This document shows, one piece after another, positions 56,093 through 64,000 of a stretch of DNA of 64,000 nt (within the stretch, counting starts at the first letter, position 1; each line of letters begins with the position of its first letter). The stretch covers positions 118,562,587 through 118,626,586 of the forward strand of contig CM076849.1 of NCBI GenBank assembly GCA_039519185.1, written 5' to 3'. Made by a program: the position numbers and the translations under genes. The stretch comes from Astragalus membranaceus (taxonomy: Eukaryota > Streptophyta > Magnoliopsida > Fabales > Fabaceae). The notes beneath the pieces are model-generated. The model was given only the letters and a program-made list of their open reading frames with translations. It was not told where the DNA came from and made no database searches.

Positions 56093-56915
56093 TATTTAAG
56101 AGGGTCAAGCCTAATTTAGTTAAATGTGTAGATATTTGTTAGTTTAGTACTTTATTTACCCTTAGCCCTTCTATTTGCACGTCTATTTCATTTATCTGTT
56201 TATTTGCTTTATTGAACCTTAGGGTAGAAGACCTTTGTACTATTATCTGTATTTCTTTTGCAGCATGGGTAGTTTAGGTTGCTTATATCACACACATCAC
56301 CTACACATATTGCACACACTCTTGAGCGGGGCCCTATACCCAGGTCTAAAAAAAACCTAGGACGAATGGAGACGATTAGTGTCAGTCATTCTGGATTTTA
56401 TCTGTCTGACTCTCATGAAAGCCTCAGCCAGAGTACGCTCTTTCGTGGTATCCCACACCAGGTAGCTCCCTATCGTTGTGGGTCACATCACGAAGGAGAT
56501 TTCAGCTCTGGAGACCCTTGTGAGGACGTGATTAGAGCCACCTGAGAGATTGATCACACAAGTAGCCCTAGACCGTGACCTATATATAAGACCTAACCTG
56601 TTTAGGACACAAGGGCAATTCACCTACCCTTTGCATCATCGCAAAAACTTTTTATCTTTAAAAAAAATCAAATAATGAAAACCATTTACTCCTTTTGCCC
56701 TTTACGTATATTTTATGTGACATGGTTAATGTTTCTCAAAATTTGAATCACCAAAATTTGCTTTTATTAACGCATGTAACGTCATTCTTTAATTCATCAT
56801 ACATCATCGTTATTTCACAAAAAAATACAAAAATCCTCACATGCATGCTATTCATCTCATTTAGGTTTGCCGGGAATTGTAAGAGGTTTGAAAGTTTTGT
56901 CATAAGCAAGGCGAT
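56093..56915 (+). other. Leader of Ogre-like element B
   Basis: Non-coding. Carries one further hairpin unit with the array's loop phrase (AGTCA 56384-56388 with TGACT 56407-56411; loop TTCTGGATTTTATCTGTC). The short ORFs here are not supported. Confidence 0.6.
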
Positions 56916-58985
56916 ATGGGATCAAACAGTGAAACAATCCAAACTTGGAACTACCCTATAGTAAAACAGCCTAATCTGATGAGTCTAAGGGAATGTGCGG
57001 GTCGGTTGCCGCCCATCGAGCGCAGGTCTTTTGATAGAGCGTATGGGAAGATTATTATGTTACTACAATTGGACGTGCAAACGGAGGCCATTGCCGCTTT
57101 GAGCCAGTTCTACGACTCTTCATTAAGGTGCTTCACCTTCAAAAATTTCCAGATGGCACCTACCCTGGAAGAATATACACAGATCTTCGGCTTTCCTCAA
57201 CAAGACAATGGACCCTACCAGTATCAGGGACAATACTACACAGATGAGAAACTCGCCTCAATGTTACAAACCAGCAAAGAGAACTTGAAGCTCCGGAAGA
57301 AAAATCGAAATGGCATTGCAGGATTCCCACAAGAGTATCTGGAAAGCCAAATGAAATCCTTCGCCGACGCTAGAAATTGGGGTCCTTTTAAGCAGGTGTT
57401 AGCTTTGACCATCTTTGGCATTGTCCTATTTCCACGCCTTGAAAGATATGTGGACACAACAGCTATTGGTGTCTTCTTATCCTTCAAGGATGGAGAAAAC
57501 CCACTCAATCCGATTCCAGCCATGCTCGCAGACACTTACTGTACTTTCACTCATTATAGTGAGCTAAGGGGAAAGAGGATATCTTGCTGCCTGCACGCCT
57601 TGTATGTTTGGCTTCTCACCCATGCTTTCGTTAACAAAGTCAGAGTAGAAGGCCCAATTGAAGACGCCAGAGGGTGTGATGTGAAGACAATGAACACAAG
57701 TGAATGGTTGCAAGTGCTAGGGGGCCTTCATGAATACAAGGTTCGTTGGCACCCATCATGGTGGAAAGATAGGCCCGCAGTAGTTTTTCAATGTGGAAAC
57801 TTTCTAAACGTCCCGCTCATGGGGACAAGAGGATGCATAAATTACAATCCTTCTCTAACTCTAAGACAGCTGGGGTACCCCATGCGAAATCCGCCCACCG
57901 AAGACATGTTAATCCCTTTTTACCTCCATGAGGGAAGCCCAAAAGAGGTTGACGTGCTCCGGAAGATTTCTCAAGCGTGGGATATGGTCGTCCGCAAGGG
58001 ACAAGAGCTTACTAAGAGGAGCGGCGATAAGGAAACCACCTTTCGTCAATGGCTCCAAAAGAGGATCCAAGACACCCGATTGCCTTACCAAAGTGCACTA
58101 TGGGTTGAGGAAGAAATACCTGAACCTACCCTTCCCACTCTCGAAGATTTAGATAAGCTTAAAATGGCATTGTCAAAGGCTGAGGAAGAAAAGAAGGGCT
58201 TGCAGGCAGAATTAGAGAAAGTGCTCCTAAAAAACCAGAAGTTGGAGGAGGAGAACGCAAGTAAGTCAGTGGCCATTGAAGACAGCCGCAAGCAGCTCAA
58301 GATTGAACAAAAGAACAAACTAGATGTTCAAAAGTACCTAAGAGGGGCGAAAGAGGAAATAAAACGTCGCAACCTGAAAATGAACCAAGCCATCGATGAT
58401 GCATACAAGTGGAAAAAGTTATGGGAAGAATCAATGATTGCTGAAAAGACCGCACAGAGCCTGCTAATGGTATCAAAAAGAGAGTCCCGGATGATGGCAG
58501 CCGAGTTTGAAGAGCAAGTGAAAAGTATCAAGCAGGATAAAGATACCATTGAAGAGATGCTCCGAGAATACCAATAAGCCTTGAGAAAGGAGCATGAAAA
58601 ATCTGATGAGCTGAACGACCATATCAGATATCAAGAGGAGGTTTACCACCAGTTGGAGACAGAAAGCATCTATTGGGAGAACCGCTTTGTGGAGTTGGTC
58701 AGCAGGATAGAAAACCATGAAGCCTTCATAGAGTTGAAGAATGAAAGCTTATACTGGAAAGACAGATTCTCAAAATTGGCATGGCTGGCCAATCAAGCTA
58801 TCGCGGGTATCCCCAAACGTATAAAAGAGGCTAACGCGGCAATGCACCCGTTTAACACCCCGGTCCAAGTTTCCGAATTCATGGAGTTTTGCGAGGTTCT
58901 GATTGCCGAACTCCGGGAGAAGGCTGGCAGCACTACTAGTAGAAAAAGAGGGAGGAGTGGAAAAATGAAAACCATATGTATTTGA
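56916..58985 (+). pseudogene. Ogre ORF1 (unknown function), one nonsense mutation
   Basis: ATG 56916. About 690 codons, interrupted by TAA at 58575-58577, after which the same frame stays open to 58985. An extra ORF before gag is a hallmark of Ogre elements. N-terminal part: SLRECAGRLPPIERRSFDRA, LSQFYDSSLRCFTFKNFQMA, PTLEEYTQIFGFPQ, HPSWWKDRPAVVFQCGNFLN, which resembles a plant-mobile-type fold (PTLEEY..I.G). From about residue 400 a long Lys/Glu-rich coiled coil (LSKAEEEKKGLQAELEKVLL) runs to near the end, which has a basic tail (SRKRGRSGKMK). No catalytic motif seen. It could act in particle assembly or localisation; that is a guess. Confidence 0.85.
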
Positions 58986-59268
58986 GTGAAATTTAAAGAA
59001 CATTGTACTTTTCTTTTCGAAGTTTTATTTCCAAAATGTTGTACTTTCCTCCATCGATGAAGTTTGTTTGTCTCACATGCTGATCCTTTATCTTGAAAAT
59101 ATTGTGGAACTTTAATCTGTGTACTTATGACAAATCAGGATGCGCTTGCAATTCCCGACCTAAAACAATAAGACTCATGCACACATGCATCATTCGCATT
59201 TTCATCCATTCATATACTCATACATATACTCATACCATGTGTCCCACAAACAGAGAGTAAAGGACAAG

Positions 59269-61254
59269 ATGGTGCGTCAACATCGCTATTGGACTCGTTC
59301 TCAGGCCAGAAACATGGAAGAAAATCAGGACAATCCGCCTTAAGATAACCCGGATCAAGGCAATCCACCTCAGAACCTAGGAAATCAAGAGCTTAGGGCA
59401 GAAATAGATGGGATGAAAGAACAGATGGCTGAAATCTTAAAGGTTTTACAAGCTTTGAAGGGCAAAGACACAAGTGAAGATTTCTCCGCTGGGAACACGG
59501 AAAATCAAGTTACCAACCCTCCTCCTCCCAATGGACTCGGGATCCCGCATACAGTGCACCCCACTGTGACTAATGACCAGGGTTACATATGGCCTCCTTA
59601 CGGACTTCCACAAGGTTACACACCTCCGACAGTCGATGCTAATCCAGAAGACGGTCCCTCAGGAGTCGCGGGCCAACAACAGCTTACACCGACGGGTCAC
59701 GATGGTAATTCGGGGGCACCACAAGTTCAAAACCCGAACCCCGTCGTCATACCACAAAGACTCCCACTTGGCTTCCCTCCACCGCCGATAGTTGACGCTC
59801 ATGCTCAGGGTTCCAACCTCAGGAATCCCACTCATTCACATACCCCAAATGTGAACCCAGCCATAGTTCCGATGATTCGTCCTTACTATGGTATGAGTGG
59901 GCTCCCTCACAACTACTCTATGGAGAACCCTCAAGCTAAAGACAAACTACAAATGCTTGAGGAAAGGTTGAGAGCAGTCGAGGGATCCAATGTTGGTGCG
60001 AGAGATGCTTATGACTTGTGCCTTGTCCCTAACGTGGTCATCCCTCCAAAATTTAAGGTGCCAGACTTCGACAAGTACAGAGGGTCGACTTGCCCTGTAA
60101 GCCACTTAACCATGTACTGCAGGAGGATGGCGGCGTTTGATCACGACGACAAATTGCTCATCCACTACTTCCAAGATAGTCTGTCTGGGGCAGCTTCGAG
60201 CTGGTACATGCAATTAGAACGTGCCCATATCAGATGCTGGAAAGACCTAGCCGATACTTTTTTGAGGCAATACAAATATAACATTGACATGGCTCCCGAT
60301 AGAACACAGCTGCAGAGCATGACGAAGAGAGATAATGAGTCCTTCAAAGAATATGCCCAACGCTGGAGAGGGTTGGCTGCACAGGTAGTACCACCTTTGT
60401 TAGAAAAGGAGATGGTATCCATGTTCATGGATACCCTTCAATCACCTTTCTACGACAGGTTGATTGGGAGCGTGTCTTCGAACTTTTCAGATATGATCGT
60501 CATCGGAGAAAGATTAGAGAATGGATGGAGAAACGGGAAGATTACATATAGCTCCGCTGGAACCAGCAATCAGAAAAAGCCCTTCTCAGGTTTCCCTAAA
60601 AAGAAGGAGGGCGAAGCTAATGCCATCTCTAGATCCGGAAAGCCTCCCTACAACAACCCCCGACAGACTTTCCAAATACCTACTCAAACACCACAAGCCC
60701 CACCTCACCAAGTCAACCCAGGCTATAGACCACAAAACTACCAAGAAAGAAAGCCCGCCAATTTTGACCCAATACCCATGTCATACACAGACCTATTCAA
60801 TCACCTCATCAGTCACAACTTGATCACTCCCCGTCCAATGAGACCCCTTCAACCTCCTTTCCCTAGGAGCTATGACCCAGAGGCTAGCTGTGGATTCCAC
60901 GCTGGGGCAGTTGGCCATTCAACAGAAAATTGCAAGGCATTGAAATATGTAGTACAAGACTTAATTGAATCTAAATGGTTAAGCTTCGCAGAAGATGGTC
61001 CGAATGTTGCCACTAACCCTCTGCCGGGGCACGGGAAACCCTCCGTCAATGCCATTGAGGATGTTGAGGGGCAATTATTGGTCAGAAAGGTGGAGGACAT
61101 TGTCGCACCCCTGGACCTCATCCATGCTGATTTGTGTCACTTCGGAATCATTACGAAGGGATGTACCGGAAAGGGTTCGTGTGTTGATCCCCTTTGTGTC
61201 GGGGCCTGTGAAGCATTCAAACCAGTCTTGCAAGACTTAATAGACGGCACATAA
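59269..61254 (+). pseudogene. Ogre gag, premature stop near the start
   Basis: ATG 59269 (MVRQHRYWTRSQARNMEENQ). A TAA at 59341-59343 interrupts after 24 codons; the frame is then open, with an internal ATG at 59413. Features: a short coiled coil (MKEQMAEILKVLQALKGKD), a Pro/Asn-rich linker, the retrotransposon gag core (PPKFKVPDFDKYRGSTCPVS, LIHYFQDSLSGAASSWYMQL, WKDLADTFLRQYKYN, FKEYAQRWRGLAAQVVPPL) and a zinc-knuckle-like C-G-F-H..GH..E-N-C near residue 545. It ends TAA 61252-61254, followed by another in-frame TAG. The main domain is intact, but translation from the true start would fail. Confidence 0.88.
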
Positions 61255-62836
61255 TACAAATAGGTCTTCAAAAAAAAGAGGAAGGCGTGTCGACTCTCCA
61301 ATCAAGCATTGACCAGAGCAAGAGTATCCGGAAACCACTAGAAATCCATTACAAAAAGGACACAAAGCTAACCACCGCTGTGCCTAAACCAATCACTATT
61401 CAAGTGCCAGTCCCTTTTCCCTTTAAAAGCACCAATGCGGTCCCGTGGAATTACAATGTGAAAGTTCAGACTACTCCTGATGTCATTAACATCTCAGAGA
61501 CCGGTGGGATGACCCGAAGTGGGCGTTTCTATACCCCTGGAGGGCCTAGTGAGGACCGAACAAAAGAAGGGGAGGAAAGAGCCCGTAAGGGCAAAAGCAT
61601 AGAGCAGGAACCTGTCGATAAGAATGCAGGAAAGAAGACGTTATCCGAGCAAGAAGCCAGTGAATTTCTGAAGCTCATGAGACAAAGCGAGTATAAGGTG
61701 GTTGATCAACTGAACCAAACTCCCGCAAAGATATCTCTGTTGTCATTATTGCTCAGTTCCGATGCCCATCGTGCAGCATTGACAAAAGTATTGAATGAGG
61801 CCCATGTCGCTCATGACATCTCGGTCGGCCAATTTGATGGGATCGTCGGAAACCTTGTTGCAAGTAATATCTCACCTTTACTGATGATGAGATTCCAACT
61901 GAAGGAAGGGGGCACAACAAGGCCCTACACATATCTGTGAAGTGTGGGGATTACTCTCTTGCTCGGGTACTTATTGACAATGGTTCATCTTTGAATGTAT
62001 TACCCAGATCAACCATGGAGAAATTAGATGTGGACTGTTCATACATGAGACCAAGCTCCATATTAGTCAGGGCCTTTGACGAATCGAAAAGGGAAGTCAT
62101 CGGAGAAATGGAATTACCTATGCAAGTAGGCCCGGAGCACTTCGTAGTGACATTCCAGATAATGGATATCGTCCCATCCTACAGTTGTCTCTTGGGAAGG
62201 CTGTGGATCCACTCTGCAGGGGCAGTTCCCTCTTCTTTACACCAGAAGCTCAAGTTCATAGTCAACAATAAGCTGGTGGTTATTTTCGGTGAGGAAGAAA
62301 TGCTGATAAATAGGTCCTCTCCCACTCGTTACATTGAGGCTGCTGAAGAGTCTTTTGAAACTGCCTTTCAAGCATTGGAAATCGCCAATACATCTGCTAT
62401 GTTAAAACCCAAGCTATCCAAGACGGCCGTGATGGTTGCTAAGTTCATGATAGGAAAAGGCTACCAAGCTGGAGGAGGCTTGGGAAAGACCGGACAGGGG
62501 ATCCTGACGCCAATACAGCCAGAGGAGAACAAAGATAGGCATGGAATAGGATATCAGCCCAATCGCACTGACAAGAGAAGGATTGTGGAGGAAAAGAAGG
62601 AGCGGAGGTTAGCCAGGCTTGAGGGCAGGCTGCCAAATACGAAGAGGATCATCATCTGCGACATCAAGGAAAGCTTTCAGAGTGCGGTAATGTTGAACCC
62701 CAGCCAGATCGCCACAGTTGAGGACGATCTAAGCGCTGAAGAAGGCGTCGTCAGTCTTGTACGCCCTTGTCCTGCAAACAAAAGGCTCAAGAATTGGGAG
62801 ATCATTGATTTTCCTGTGGTTTTTAGTTCAAAGTAA
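61255..62836 (+). pseudogene. Ogre protease region with frameshifts
   Basis: Follows gag after a frame change at an A-run near 61270. The first open part (61287-61940) covers the linker, with GGMTRSGRFYTP and the EASEFLKLMRQSEYKVVDQL and LLLSSDAHRAALTKVLNEAH motifs typical of Tat-lineage elements. A second frame change, visible at about 61874-61878, moves coding into the frame of the protease: VLIDNGSSLNVLP (active site D-N-G-S), SYSCLLGRLWIHSAGAVPSS, then a G-patch-like GYQAGGGLGKTGQGI and a basic tail. The stop is TAA 62834-62836, overlapping a possible splice donor. Confidence 0.85.
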
Positions 62837-63033
62837 TGTTTCTATAATGTAATCCTCTGGCTCTGCCCAAGGCCTTAGGATATTTCATTCGGGCACGCAT
62901 GTTTTCCTTTCAGTATTAATATCAATGCAACGTTATTTCAGTTCCCAATAAACCCCCGTTCTCCTTTTCTTTTTACATTCGCTTCTTATTTTCTTTCATT
63001 CGTTTTTTATTCCGTTAATTTACACTAATGCAG
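62833..63033 (+). other. Candidate Ogre intron between protease and RT
   Basis: GTAATG (62833) to a T-rich tract with TTTACACTAATGCAG ending at 63033, 201 bp. Ogre elements are known for an intron just before RT. With these exact sites the downstream frame is off by one at an eight-A run (63039-63046), so either the sites or an indel need checking. Confidence 0.5.
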
Positions 63034-64000
63034 ATCCGAAAAAAAACGTCTTTGAAAATAACAACGCCAATAATCCATATTGTAACTTTGATCACCCCAT
63101 CAATCAAACTGAGGAAGATGTTGAAGATAATTGGGAAACCCCTCCAGAGTTAATGAGAATGATGGAACAAGAGGAAAAAATAATCGAACCCCACGAGGAA
63201 TCAACTGAAACGATCAACTTAGGCACGGAAGAAGACAAAAAAGAAATTAACATTGGCACCACATTGAAAGACAGCGAGCGAGAGAAATTGGTTAGGTTGT
63301 TGTTTGACTATGTTGACGTCTTCGCATGGACATACCAAGACATGCCCGGACTGGACCCCAACATAGTCGAGCATAAGTTACCAGTAAAACCAGAATGCCC
63401 GCCGGTAAAACAAAAGTTAAGAAGGATGAAACCAGAAATGTCGCTGAAAATCCGAGACGAGGTTAAGAAACAGTTCGATGCTGGGTTTTTAGCAGTAGCA
63501 AAATACCCTCAATGGGTAGCCAATATTGTACCGGTCCCAAAGAAAGACGGGAAGGTTCGGATGTGCGTCGATTATCGAGATTTGAACAGAGCCAGCCCCA
63601 AAGATGACTTCCCTTTGCCTCACATTGATGTCCTGGTAGATAGCACAGCACAACACTCTATGTTCTTCTTCATGGATGGATATTCCGGATACAACCAAAT
63701 TAAGATGGCCCCTGAAGACATGGAGAAAACCACCTTCATCACTCTCTGGGGAACCTTCTGTTACAAAGTAATGCCATTCGGACTGAAGAATGCTGGTGCA
63801 ACGTACCAAAGGGCAATGGTCGCATTGTTCCATGATATGATGCATAAGGAAATAGAGGTTTACGTGGATGACATGATTGCAAAATCCAAGACTGAAGAAG
63901 AGCATATCGTCAATCTGCAAAAACTCTTCGAACGTCTCAGGAAGTTCAAACTCAGATTAAACCCTTCCAAATGCACTTTCGGTGTAAGATCGGGAAAGCT
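63033..64000 (+). CDS. Ogre reverse transcriptase region (partial, runs off the window)
   Basis: Open frame from about 63033 to the window end. An acidic linker is followed by LVRLLFDYVDVFAWTYQDMP and HKLPVKPECPPVKQKLRRM, then RT with PVPKKDGKVRMCVDYRDLNR, FPLPHID, FFMDGYSGYNQIKM, VMPFGLKNAGATYQRAM and the catalytic Y-V-D-D at 63861-63872. No stop was seen in the frame. Sequence past the thumb, RNase H and integrase lie outside. This is the best preserved part of element B. Confidence 0.92.

Noticed and set aside
57236..57535. Minus-strand ORFs over Ogre ORF1 (also 58085-58549)
   Set aside because: Shadows of the plus-strand ORF1 codons.

Overview
This window is repeat-dominated nuclear DNA from a plant, most likely a legume with a large genome. 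The main clue is two elements of the Ogre type (Ty3/gypsy, Tat lineage), which are abundant in tribe Fabeae. They have very long LTRs, a primer-binding site of the TGGCGACT..CACTGGGGA type, an extra ORF before gag, and a likely intron between protease and reverse transcriptase. An Athila/Cyclops-like element, Tekay/Del-like chromoviruses and a CACTA transposon fit the same picture. The species cannot be fixed from sequence alone. Only one convincing host-type gene is present: a type I MADS-box gene at 25026-25550.

Layout. 1-5883: the 5' LTR and a long open gag-pol frame of a Tekay-like retrotransposon on the minus strand, running off the left edge. It has landed in the left subterminal repeats of a CACTA transposon, which continues to its right terminus at 24006. 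That CACTA element carries a truncated Tnp2 transposase gene and a seven-exon Ulp1/C48 protease-like gene with its catalytic residues intact. It is itself invaded by an 11.2-kb Ogre-like element (6984-18188, target duplication AAGAC) and by a solo LTR of Maximus/SIRE appearance (19667-21282, target duplication GTTCC). 24007-32560: AT-rich DNA with the MADS gene, tandem and direct duplications, a 509-bp Mutator-type MITE with a 9-bp target duplication, a Stowaway MITE and a poly(A)-tailed retroposon. 32561-38000: a broken plant-mobile-domain gene with a 462-bp hAT MITE in it, cut off by a Tekay-like LTR, then a decayed L1 LINE. 38940-45300: an Athila-like element with gag and protease but no reverse transcriptase or integrase, followed by a 'putative plant transposon protein' ORF. 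45301-64000: a second Ogre-like element, with 5' LTR, ORF1, gag, protease and the start of RT. A 7.8-kb non-autonomous Tekay derivative (47923-55737, target duplication TCCAT) sits inside its LTR.

The most interesting signal is in the two Ogre-like LTRs. Each carries an array of short imperfect inverted repeats. The loops are conserved within each element, but the stem sequences change from unit to unit in a compensatory way. The array is followed by a module built around TACGTAG with a second covarying hairpin. In the second element the array lies downstream of a clear TATA box, so it would be part of the long 5' leader RNA. A second striking pattern is a set of 16 AATCGATT palindromes spaced about 32 bp apart, directly upstream of the TATA box of the solo LTR.
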